This document shows, in pieces, positions 1-6,167 of a stretch of 9,080 bases of DNA. The DNA comes from Alphaproteobacteria bacterium (GTDB lineage: Bacteria > Pseudomonadota > Alphaproteobacteria > GCA-2731375). How positions within the stretch are numbered: position 1 is the stretch's first letter; each line of letters opens with the position of its first letter. Below the pieces are notes generated by a model. The model had not been told where the DNA came from and made no database searches. It saw only the letters and a program-made list of their open reading frames with translations. The position numbers were made by a program, and so were the translations under genes. The DNA is taken from positions 1 through 9,080 of the forward strand of contig JANQKO010000486.1 in the NCBI GenBank assembly GCA_028281075.1. Direction: 5' to 3'.

Positions 1-2
1 GC

Positions 3-203
3 GGTGATGGCGGCGGCGAAGGCGGCGGTGGTGACGGCGGCGAAGGCGATGGCGATGGCGATGGCGGGGGCTCCGGTGGCGGCGGCGGAGGTTCCGGCGG
101 CGGCGGCGGTGGCGGCGACGACGGTGGCGGCGACGACGGCGGCGGCGGTGGTTCCGGCGGCGGCGATGACGATGGCGACGACGATGACGGTGGCGACGAC
201 TGA
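3..203 (+). CDS. 3' end of a gene with a Gly/Asp-rich C-terminal tail (partial)
   Basis: Only the end of this gene is present; its start lies left of the window. Read in the frame ending at TGA 201-203, all 66 codons encode Gly (43), Asp (18), Ser (3) or Glu (2), with no other residue. This frame is chosen because the base changes fall in its third positions (GGC/GGT/GGA/GGG, GAT/GAC) and because the repeat ends exactly at the stop codon; another + frame would give an Ala/Val/Thr/Met string. The tail carries about -20 net charge, must be disordered, and could bind cations. It lacks the large hydrophobic residues of RTX nonapeptides. The function of the full protein cannot be read here. One guess, from the CHASE2 gene that follows, is a FecR-domain protein, a family sometimes found beside CHASE2 proteins. 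An open Ser/Pro-rich reading on the other strand cannot be wholly excluded. Confidence 0.6.
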   Translation, partial: GDGGGEGGGGDGGEGDGDGDGGGSGGGGGGSGGGGGGGDDGGGDDGGGGGSGGGDDDGDDDDGGDD

Positions 204-338
204 TGCGGGCGTGTCATGGTAATGCTGCCGCGAGAAGCTGCGGCGGCCGTTGCCGGCGCCGTCATTCACGCTGACCCGCGAGCCGACGGTCGGCCCGGAT
301 CCACGATCGAACTGCGGCGGTACGTGGCCTAGCCCGAT
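204..338. other. Intergenic region upstream of the sensor kinase
   Basis: This 135-base gap separates the Gly/Asp-rich gene from the kinase. A short imperfect stem (CTGCCGC near 228-234 with GCGGCGG just downstream, one G-T pair) follows the first stop but has no T-tract, so it is at best a weak terminator candidate. I see no convincing -35/-10 pair. An in-frame TAG at 330-332 fixes the kinase start at or after 339. Confidence 0.4.
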
Positions 339-2936
339 ATGCGCATTCGCGAAGTGTGCCGGCGTCGAATCCCGCATGTGGCGATCTTCCTGTTGATTGC
401 CGTCGGCTACACATCAGGCCTGCTCGAATTCCTGGAACAAAGACTGCAGGATAGCCGCTATCGCCTTGTCGAACGGCCGGCCAGCGGCGAGCTGATCCTG
501 GTTTCCATCGACACGCCGAGCTTGCGTGACATCGGCATCTGGCCCTGGCCCCGCGACTATCACGCCGTCGTGCTCGACCGCCTCCGGGCCGCCGGGGCCA
601 GGCGGGTCGCCTTCGACATCAATTTCAGCTCGCATTCGACGCCCGACGCCGACGCGGCGTTCGCGGAGAGCCTCGCCCGGGCCGCCGGACATGCCATCCT
701 GCCGGTGTTCAAGCAGACCTATCGCGTCGGGCCGGACGAGACCGACGTGGTCGTCACCGAGCCGGTGCCGGCGCTGGCCGCGCATGCCGAGCTGGCCTCC
801 GTGAACCTGGCGCCGGATCCGGACGGCCTGATCCGCCGCATGGCGCCGTTTCAGTATTTCAGCGGCGGCTATGTGCCGTCGCTGGGCGCCGCGCTGCTGG
901 ACGCCCGCCCGCCGCCGGCCGGCGAGTTCCACATCGACTATGGCATCCGGGCGTCGACCATCCCGCGGCTGTCCTACATCGACGTGCTGGTCGATCAGTT
1001 CGATCCCGCGATCGTCGCCGGCAAGAGCGTGCTGATCGGGGTCACCGCCAGCGAGCTCGGCGAACAGTTCACGACGCCGCGCTATCGCTGGCTGATGGGC
1101 GTCACGCTGCAGGCGCTCGCGTTCGAATCCATGGCCCAGGACCGCGCGCTACGCCGGCTCGGCGGCCTGCCGGTGCTGGCCGCGACATTCCTCCTCGCCG
1201 TCATCCTTGGTCCCTGTTTCGGCGGCGGCGCCCTGCGCCGGGACATCTACGCCGTGCTCGCCTGGCCACCGATGATGTACCTGATCGCCGTCGCCCTGCA
1301 GATGGTCGCGCCGATCACGCTGGACGTGGTGCCGGCGGCCCTGGTCGCGCCGCTCTCCTATGCCTATGCGATGCTCCGGCACGTCCAGCAACAGGACTTG
1401 CGGCTGATTTCGCAGCATCTGACGATCGGACGGCAGACGGCCTTCATCCGCAAGGTCCTGGAAAACAGCGTCGAGGACGTGTTGACGGTCGATGAGACCG
1501 GCGTCGTGCAGTCTTTCGGCCGCGGCGCCGAACGGATCTTCGGCTATCCGCCGGAGCGAATCATCGGCAGCCCCCTCCACAGTCTGTTGCCCGAGCCGGC
1601 GCCCGATACGCTGCCATTCGGCGAGGTCGCCACGCACGGACGGGCCGGTTCGTGGGAAACCGTCGGCCAGCACCGGGACGGCCGCCAGTTCCCGGTCGAG
1701 GTGCTGGTCAACGAGCTGAACATCGGTGGCGCCAGCACCTATGTGCTTCTGATCCGCGACCTCAGCGCGCAGAAGCAGGCCGAGGCCCGCGCCGCCACGG
1801 CACGCGCGCAGTTGAACGAAGCGATCGAATGCATCTCCGAGGGCTTCGCGCTGTTCGACGCCGACGACCGCCTGATCCTCTACAACAGACGCTTCGACGA
1901 CATCGTCGGCGGTGCGGCCGACCTGTCGGCGGACGATCTCGGTTACCGGTCGCTGATGCGGGCGATGACCGCGCACGGACGCCTGGTGATCGGCCCGGAC
2001 GGCGACGACGGCCCGGCCGAACCGTCGCAGGCGGACCCGGCCCGGCTCTCCGGCCGGTTCGAGCTGCAGCTCGACGACGGACGCCATCTGCAGGTCAGCG
2101 AACGCCACACCGACGACGGCGGCCGGGTGGCCGTCTATACCGACGTCAGCGAGCTGAAGCAGCGCGAGCACAGCCTGCGCGTCGCCAAGATCGACGCGGA
2201 GGCCGCCAACAAGGCCAAGTCGGACTTCCTGGCTAACATGAGCCACGAGCTGCGGACGCCGCTGAACGCCGTGATCGGCTTCGCCCAGATGCTGAACCAG
2301 GAGATTTTCGGCCCGCTGGGCAACGACAATTACCGGGCCTACAGCAACGACATCGAGACCAGCGCCGAGCATCTGCTGTCGCTGATCAACGACATTCTCG
2401 ACATGGCCAAAATCGAGGCCGGCAAGTTCACGCTCGATGAAGCCGACATCGACCTCAATCTGATCGTCGATCTCTGCCGGCGCATCGTCATCAAGCGGTT
2501 CGAGGAAGGCGATCTCAGGCTGTCGGTCGAGCTGCCCCCGGACCTGCCCATCCTCCACGGCGACGAGCGGGTGCTGCGGCAGATCCTGCTCAATCTCCTG
2601 TCCAACGCCGCCAAGTTCACCGAACCGGGCGGCGAGGTCAGCGTCCGCGCCTGGCACGCCGACGACGGCACGCTCAGGATCGCCGTCCGCGATACCGGAA
2701 TCGGCATGGCGCCGGAAGACCTGCCGAAAGCGCTCGGCTCGTTCGAACAGGTCGAAAGCCATCTGTCGCGGCGGTCCGAGGGCACGGGCCTGGGGCTGCC
2801 GCTGGCGAAGTCGATGTGCGAGCTTCACGGCGGCGGGCTCGGGCTCGAAAGCGAGCTCGGCAAGGGCAGCGTGGTGACGTTCTGGTTTCCGCCCGAACGC
2901 GTGCGCGTCATCGCCGACGCCGATCACGCCGCCTGA
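339..2936 (+). CDS. CHASE2-PAS-PAS sensor histidine kinase
   Basis: This is a membrane-bound sensor histidine kinase of 865 residues. A first membrane helix (about 12-30) leads into an extracytoplasmic CHASE2 domain (about 35-262), followed by three helices (about 277-294, 303-323 and 326-345), the usual CHASE2 layout. Two cytoplasmic PAS domains follow (about 370-475, and about 492-610, the latter of the 'SEGFALFDADDRL' kind), then a short coiled linker. The HisKA domain has the phospho-acceptor His636 in SHELRTPLN. The ATPase domain has an N box (Asn756), G1 box DTGIG (Asp785) and G2 box GTGLG (Gly815), so it should be catalytically competent. There is no receiver domain, and no response regulator gene lies in the window, so the partner is unknown. 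CHASE2 ligands are generally unknown. The start is fixed by an in-frame stop six bases upstream; its ribosome site is weak. It may be co-transcribed with the Gly/Asp-rich gene. Confidence 0.95.
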   Translation: MRIREVCRRRIPHVAIFLLIAVGYTSGLLEFLEQRLQDSRYRLVERPASGELILVSIDTPSLRDIGIWPWPRDYHAVVLDRLRAAGARRVAFDINFSSHSTPDADAAFAESLARAAGHAILPVFKQTYRVGPDETDVVVTEPVPALAAHAELASVNLAPDPDGLIRRMAPFQYFSGGYVPSLGAALLDARPPPAGEFHIDYGIRASTIPRLSYIDVLVDQFDPAIVAGKSVLIGVTASELGEQFTTPRYRWLMGVTLQALAFESMAQDRALRRLGGLPVLAATFLLAVILGPCFGGGALRRDIYAVLAWPPMMYLIAVALQMVAPITLDVVPAALVAPLSYAYAMLRHVQQQDLRLISQHLTIGRQTAFIRKVLENSVEDVLTVDETGVVQSFGRGAERIFGYPPERIIGSPLHSLLPEPAPDTLPFGEVATHGRAGSWETVGQHRDGRQFPVEVLVNELNIGGASTYVLLIRDLSAQKQAEARAATARAQLNEAIECISEGFALFDADDRLILYNRRFDDIVGGAADLSADDLGYRSLMRAMTAHGRLVIGPDGDDGPAEPSQADPARLSGRFELQLDDGRHLQVSERHTDDGGRVAVYTDVSELKQREHSLRVAKIDAEAANKAKSDFLANMSHELRTPLNAVIGFAQMLNQEIFGPLGNDNYRAYSNDIETSAEHLLSLINDILDMAKIEAGKFTLDEADIDLNLIVDLCRRIVIKRFEEGDLRLSVELPPDLPILHGDERVLRQILLNLLSNAAKFTEPGGEVSVRAWHADDGTLRIAVRDTGIGMAPEDLPKALGSFEQVESHLSRRSEGTGLGLPLAKSMCELHGGGLGLESELGKGSVVTFWFPPERVRVIADADHAA

Positions 2937-2974
2937 CCGCCGCGCAACATCGCCCGTTCCCCCGGCAAGCCTGA

Positions 2975-2980
2975 TATAAC
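2975..2980 (+). promoter_or_regulatory. Possible -10 element ahead of the dioxygenase operon
   Basis: TATAAC lies in the 67-base gap after the kinase, an AT-rich hexamer in GC-rich surroundings, about 24 bases before the dioxygenase start. A transcript from here would begin just before the ribosome site GAGGGAGG (2991-2998). No good -35 hexamer is seen 16-18 bases upstream, so this is a weak candidate; the four genes could instead be read through from the kinase. Confidence 0.25.
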
Positions 2981-3003
2981 AGGCGGGCACGAGGGAGGCT
3001 GGC

Positions 3004-3864
3004 ATGACCCTGACGACACGAGCCCATCGGGAATCGGCGCTGACGCTGCGGCCGCTGTCCGGCGCGCTGGGCGCCGAGGTGATCGGCATCGACCTGTCGC
3101 GGCCGCTGGACGATGCGGCGTTCGCGGCCGTGCACGCGGCGTTTCTCGACCATATCGTGCTGCTGTTCCGCGATCAGGAGATGACGCCGGCACAGCAGGT
3201 CGCCTTTACCCGGCGCTTCGGCCCGGTCGAGCCGCATCCGCTGCACAGCCGCCGCGGCCTGGACGGCCATCCCGAAATCCTGGTGCTGGAGAACCGGTCC
3301 GGCCTGCCGGGCGCCCGCAACGACTTCTGGCATTCCGATATCTCGTTCGGCGCCGTGCCGCCGCTCGGCTCGGTGCTGCGGGCGATCGAGGTGCCCGAGG
3401 GCCTCGGCGACACCATGTTCTGCAACATGTACGCCGCCTATGCGGCGCTTTCGCCGGCCTTGCGCCGGATACTGGACGGCCTGACCGCCGAGCATTCGGC
3501 CGGGCGGCTGGCCGCGCGCAACGCCGAGGCCGCCAGCGACGGCCTGCCGATACCGGACGTGCCGCCGCCGGTCACCCATCCGGTCGTCCGCACCCATCCC
3601 GAAAGCGGCCGCAAGGCGCTCTACGTGAATCCCTATTTCACCCGGCGCTTCAGCGGCATGCGCGACGACGAGAGCCGGCCGCTGCTGGATTACCTCTGCG
3701 CCGAGGCGGTACGGCCGGAGAACGTCTACCGGCATCGCTGGCGCAAGGGCGACGTGCTGATGTGGGACAACCGGTGCGCCATGCATTATGCGGTCCTGGA
3801 CTATGACGACAGCATGATGCGGCTGATGCATCGCACCACCGCCGCCGGCGACCGCCCGGTCTGA
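3004..3864 (+). CDS. TauD/TfdA-family 2-oxoglutarate- and Fe(II)-dependent dioxygenase
   Basis: This 286-residue protein is full length for the TauD/TfdA family, cytosolic enzymes that hydroxylate a substrate (in TauD, taurine, releasing sulfite) while converting 2-oxoglutarate and O2 to succinate and CO2. The iron triad is intact: His110 and Asp112 in WHSD, and His261 in WDNRCAMHY. Two arginines near the C terminus, Arg273 and Arg277, have the spacing of the TauD pair that binds 2-oxoglutarate and the substrate sulfonate. Compared with E. coli TauD as I recall it, Asn106 and His78 are kept, but the Tyr of the taurine pocket is His81 and the later Ser-Phe pair is Leu-Ala, so the substrate is probably not taurine. 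No tauABC transporter genes are nearby. The ATG has a strong GGGAGG site five bases upstream. It is the first gene of a likely four-gene operon. Confidence 0.92.
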   Translation: MTLTTRAHRESALTLRPLSGALGAEVIGIDLSRPLDDAAFAAVHAAFLDHIVLLFRDQEMTPAQQVAFTRRFGPVEPHPLHSRRGLDGHPEILVLENRSGLPGARNDFWHSDISFGAVPPLGSVLRAIEVPEGLGDTMFCNMYAAYAALSPALRRILDGLTAEHSAGRLAARNAEAASDGLPIPDVPPPVTHPVVRTHPESGRKALYVNPYFTRRFSGMRDDESRPLLDYLCAEAVRPENVYRHRWRKGDVLMWDNRCAMHYAVLDYDDSMMRLMHRTTAAGDRPV

Positions 3865-3894
3865 TGCCGGCCATGACGACGAGGGGGGCCTGAG

Positions 3895-4677
3895 ATGGAC
3901 GTTCGCCTGGACGGCAGGAACGCGCTGATCACCGGCGCCAGCCTGGGCCTGGGCAAGGCCATGGCGGCGCGGTTCGCCGAGGCTGGCGCCGGCATCGCCA
4001 TGCTGGCCCGCCGGGCCGAGGTGCTGGAAGAGGCCCGGGCCGAGATCGCCGCCGCCCATGACGCCGAGATCCGGACCTATGTCTGCGACGTCGGCGACGC
4101 CGACGAGGTCGCGCGCGCCTTCGCCCGGGTCAGCGCCGATTTCGGCCAGGTGGACATCCTGGTGAACAATGCCGGCACCTCGCGGACCGGCCGCTTCCTG
4201 GAAATCGATGACGAGACCTGGCAGGCGGACCTGGACCTGAAGCTGTTCGCCGCCATCCGTTTTGCCCGGCTGGCGCTGCCCGACATGATCGCGCGCCGCT
4301 GGGGCCGCATCCTGAACGTGCTGAACACGGCCGCCAAGGCGCCACCGGGCGGCAGCGCGCCGACCAGCGTCTCGCGCGCCGCCGGCATGGCGCTGACCAA
4401 GGTGCTGGCGAACGAGGGCGCGCCGCACAACGTGCTGGTGAACGCCCTTTGCACCGGTTCGTTCGTCTCGGACCAGCGCCACCGCCTGCATCGGCAGACA
4501 CGGCCCGACCTGTCGTTCGAGGACTATCTCGCCGAGACCGGCAAGTCGGTGCCGCTGGGCCGCGTCGGCGAGGCCGATGAATTCGCCAACCTGGCCTGCT
4601 TCCTGGCCTCCGACGCCGCCTCCTACCTGACCGGCACGGCGATCAATATCGACGGCGGACGGTCGCCGGTCGTCTGA
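3895..4677 (+). CDS. SDR-family protein with degenerate catalytic tetrad
   Basis: This 260-residue protein has the Rossmann fold of classical short-chain dehydrogenases. The cofactor loop TGASLGLG (13-20), the NNAG motif (91-94) and the closing TGTAINIDGG are all kept, so it should bind NAD(P)(H); the ARR after the second strand suggests a taste for NADPH, which is an inference. The catalytic residues are all changed: the helix Asn is Lys116, Ser is Asn144, Tyr is Thr157 and Lys is Arg161, within a stretch that otherwise aligns well with the SxxxxxxxxxxxxYxxxK region. Known subgroups of BKR-like SDRs also lack the tetrad, so this may be a conserved variant rather than a dying gene; the reading frame is intact. 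It lies 30 bases after the dioxygenase, with a GAGGGG site at 3881-3886, and its stop overlaps the next start. It may be a binding or regulatory protein, or use different chemistry. Confidence 0.9.
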   Translation: MDVRLDGRNALITGASLGLGKAMAARFAEAGAGIAMLARRAEVLEEARAEIAAAHDAEIRTYVCDVGDADEVARAFARVSADFGQVDILVNNAGTSRTGRFLEIDDETWQADLDLKLFAAIRFARLALPDMIARRWGRILNVLNTAAKAPPGGSAPTSVSRAAGMALTKVLANEGAPHNVLVNALCTGSFVSDQRHRLHRQTRPDLSFEDYLAETGKSVPLGRVGEADEFANLACFLASDAASYLTGTAINIDGGRSPVV

Positions 4678-4985
4678 TGCCGGCCGCCGGCGGCCTCGCC
4701 CGGGCCCTGCCCTGGCATGCGCGGGCCTATCTGGCCACCGCCGCCGCCTTGATCCTGGTCAATGTCCTGACCGGCCACGGATGGTGGTCTTTCTGGCCCC
4801 TGTTCATCTGGGGCGCGGTGCTGGCGGTGCATTTCCTCTACGTGAAAAGCCGCGGCGTCGATGACGACTGGGCCGACAGGCGGGCCCGGAAGCTGAAGAT
4901 GACGAGCTACGACCATGGCCATATGCGGCAGATCGAGGACACCTACGCCAAGCCGGTCCGGCGCGAGCCACCGGCCGACGGCTGA
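4677..4985 (+). CDS. 2TM-domain membrane protein
   Basis: This small membrane protein of 102 residues has two helices (about 15-32 and 38-56) around a short turn with the pattern LTGxxWWSFWPLFIWG..LAVH, typical of the 2TM domain family (Pfam PF13239 from memory). After the second helix comes a charged cytoplasmic tail, VDDDWADRRARK and then SYDHGHMRQIED, with two His separated by one residue. No enzymatic function is known for stand-alone members; in other proteins the domain serves as a membrane anchor. Its ATG overlaps the SDR stop in ATGA, so the two are almost certainly translated together and the SDR supplies the ribosomes. It is followed after 32 bases by the CBS-BON gene. A direct role with the SDR is suggested by coupling only. 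Confidence 0.8.
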   Translation: MPAAGGLARALPWHARAYLATAAALILVNVLTGHGWWSFWPLFIWGAVLAVHFLYVKSRGVDDDWADRRARKLKMTSYDHGHMRQIEDTYAKPVRREPPADG

Positions 4986-5017
4986 CGCCGGTCTGCGCGT
5001 TCGCGAAAGGACAAGTG

Positions 5018-5713
5018 ATGCAGGCGAAAGACATCATGACCACCAGCGTGGTGACGGTCAGGCCGGACACCGGCGTTAACGACATCGCCAAACTGCTGAT
5101 CGAAAAGAGCATCAGCGGCCTGCCGGTGACCGACGCCGACGGCCGGCTGGTCGGCGTGGTCAGCGAGGGCGACCTGCTGCGCCGGCCAGAGCTGGAGACC
5201 GAGCGCCGCGGTTCCTGGTGGCTGGACCTGCTGGCCAACAACCGCGAGACCGCCGCCGAATACGTCAAGAGCCATGGCACCACGGCGGCCGACGTGATGA
5301 CCGCGAGCGTCGTCAGCGTGGCGGAGACCGCGACCGTCGGCGAGATCGCCGCGACGCTGGAGAAGCACCGCATCAAGCGGGTGCCGGTGGTCAGCGACGG
5401 CAAGGTCGTCGGCATCGTCAGCCGCGCCAACCTGCTGCACGGCCTGGCGGCGCGGAAGGAACCGCCCCTGACGACGCCGTCCACCGACGACCGCACGATC
5501 CGCGAATCCCTGACCCAGCGGCTCGAGAGCCAGGGCTGGGTGTCGTCCGGCAGCCTGAACCTGATCGTCGACGGCGGCATCGTGCAGCTCTGGGGCTGGG
5601 TCGGCTCGAAAGCGGAACGCCGGGCGATCGTCCTGGCCGCCGAGCAGTATCCCGGCGTCAAGGGCGTCGAGGACCATCTCGGCTCGCTGCCGGCTTACCT
5701 GCGCGGCGTCTGA
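5018..5713 (+). CDS. Tandem CBS domain and BON domain protein
   Basis: This 231-residue protein has no signal peptide or membrane helix. A CBS pair occupies residues about 1-56 (MQAKDIMT start, VVSEGDLLRR end) and 89-145 (AADVMTASVVSV, VGIVSRANLL); such pairs form a Bateman module that binds adenine nucleotides such as AMP, ATP or NAD. A BON domain fills about 158-225 (LIVDGGIVQLWGWV, then GVKGVEDHL), a small fold linked to phospholipid or membrane association. The combination is common in proteobacteria and is usually annotated only by domain; it may report energy status to a membrane partner. A GTG three bases upstream keeps the same frame, but ATG at 5018 stands at the better distance (7 bases) from GAAAGG (5005-5010). 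It is the last gene of the + strand operon and faces the repeat-filled gap. Confidence 0.9.
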   Translation: MQAKDIMTTSVVTVRPDTGVNDIAKLLIEKSISGLPVTDADGRLVGVVSEGDLLRRPELETERRGSWWLDLLANNRETAAEYVKSHGTTAADVMTASVVSVAETATVGEIAATLEKHRIKRVPVVSDGKVVGIVSRANLLHGLAARKEPPLTTPSTDDRTIRESLTQRLESQGWVSSGSLNLIVDGGIVQLWGWVGSKAERRAIVLAAEQYPGVKGVEDHLGSLPAYLRGV

Positions 5714-5731
5714 ACGCGTCCCTCACCCACC

Positions 5732-5800
5732 GGCCGCGGTCGGAGCGAGATGTGTTCGCGTGGAATCGGATCCACGCGACGACACGCTGCGACCGTGGCC
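5732..5800. repeat. Long imperfect hairpin just after the CBS-BON gene
   Basis: Two arms of about 30 bases fold back on each other around the loop ATCGGA (5765-5770). The inner nine pairs are perfect (TCGCGTGGA 5756-5764 with TCCACGCGA 5771-5779), and the outer part matches with few changes and one three-base bulge, ending in GGCC at both ends. It begins 18 bases after the stop codon. Without a T-tract it is not a classical terminator but could block read-through or protect the 3' end of the mRNA. Confidence 0.75.
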
Positions 5801-5815
5801 GCGAACTGATATTGC

Positions 5816-5850
5816 ATCCTTCGAGACGCGTCCCTTTGGGCCGCTCCTCA
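5816..5850 (-). repeat. Palindromic repeat element, copy A (inverted relative to copy B)
   Basis: The ends ATCCTTCGAGACGC (5816-5829) and GCCGCTCCTCA (5840-5850) are exact inverted matches to copy B at 6054-6084. The centre differs: here it is a GTCCCTTTGG loop that pairs CCC with GGG, while B has a shorter loop. Elements with CTTCGAGACGC...GCTCCTCAGGAT are widespread between genes in alphaproteobacteria, from memory. Confidence 0.7.
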
Positions 5851-5888
5851 GAGCGTGTGGATGAATTACTCCCGACCCAAAAGAAGCC

Positions 5889-5973
5889 GTCATGCTGGCG
5901 CAGGCCAGCATCCAGCGGCATCGCAACCGGTCGAAAAACAACAAACGTGGATCCTGGCCTTCGCCAGGATGAC
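5889..5973. repeat. Twin-hairpin repeat unit with mirrored ends
   Basis: The unit begins GTCAT and ends ATGAC. Each end carries a perfect hairpin with an 8-base stem and 4-base loop: ATGCTGGC/GCCAGCAT at 5892-5911 (loop GCAG) and ATCCTGGC/GCCAGGAT at 5951-5970 (loop CTTC). About 40 bases lie between. The mirrored layout is typical of REP-like twin elements (BIME-like) found between genes in alphaproteobacteria. Confidence 0.75.
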
Positions 5974-6010
5974 AACCGGGGTGGCTTCGGCGCAATTCTT
6001 TCACACACTC

Positions 6011-6056
6011 TCAGGATGAGGTCAGATATTGATATCAAACAACAACCTCATCCTGA
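6011..6056. repeat. Inverted repeat TCAGGATGAGGT / ACCTCATCCTGA
   Basis: Twelve-base arms at 6011-6022 and 6045-6056 are exact reverse complements, separated by 22 AT-rich bases that include GATATTGATATC. The right arm runs into copy B of the palindromic element, so the left arm may be the remnant of another copy in the opposite direction. Confidence 0.7.
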
Positions 6057-6084
6057 GGAGCGGCGTAGCCGCGTCTCGAAGGAT
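6054..6084 (+). repeat. Palindromic repeat element, copy B
   Basis: TGAGGAGCGGC (6054-6064), a six-base centre GTAGCC and GCGTCTCGAAGGAT (6071-6084). Internally GCGGC-GTA-GCCGC forms a perfect stem, and including ATCCT just before it the whole can fold into a longer hairpin closed by ATCCT/AGGAT. It is the inverted partner of copy A, 203 bases away. Confidence 0.75.
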
Positions 6085-6167
6085 CGGCCATGGGCCTCCG
6101 GTGTTGCCGACGCCCGGGATGAGGTGACGCCGGATCAACGCAACTCAATACCGCGCCGACGGCCGGC

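Larger units (their letters stand above)
5714..6167. other. Gene-free convergent gap filled with palindromic repeats
   Basis: This 454-base stretch lies between the stops of two convergent genes. Reading frames exist across it on both strands but follow the repeats and give no recognisable protein; the minus-strand translation contains the phrase HPGEGQDP, which I know as a spurious product of alphaproteobacterial intergenic repeats. It holds at least four palindromic units, listed separately. No classical hairpin with a T-tract is seen, so the large hairpins themselves may end transcription from both sides. Confidence 0.7.

Noticed and set aside
3..200. RTX calcium-binding repeats in the Gly/Asp tail
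   Set aside because: The GGxGxDxxx nonapeptide with a large hydrophobic residue is absent; only Gly, Asp, Glu and Ser occur.
4..222. Ala/Val/Thr/Met-rich frame across the left-edge repeat
   Set aside because: It is a shifted reading of the Gly/Asp repeat; base variation falls in the third positions of the other frame, and this frame runs past the repeat into noncoding sequence.
1149..3089. 646-codon open frame on the minus strand across the kinase gene
   Set aside because: It is the mirror of a GC-rich coding sequence; the + strand protein has complete domain and catalytic motifs and this one has none.
2908..4491. 527-codon open frame on the minus strand across the dioxygenase and SDR genes
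   Set aside because: It spans two well-supported + strand genes and its translation shows no known fold or motif; GC-rich shadow.
5015..5017. GTG as start of the CBS-BON gene
   Set aside because: The ATG three bases later is at a better distance from GAAAGG and starts directly with the CBS-type MQAKDIMT.
5658..6038. Minus-strand frames across the convergent gap, including one with HPGEGQDP
   Set aside because: They follow the palindromic repeats and match the kind of spurious peptide produced by alphaproteobacterial intergenic repeats; no ribosome site of note.
5732..6084. CRISPR array or insertion sequence in the repeat-rich gap
   Set aside because: Repeats are inverted and not regularly spaced direct repeats, no cas or transposase gene is present, and no target duplication is clear (only a 7-base GATATTG at 5808 and 6025).
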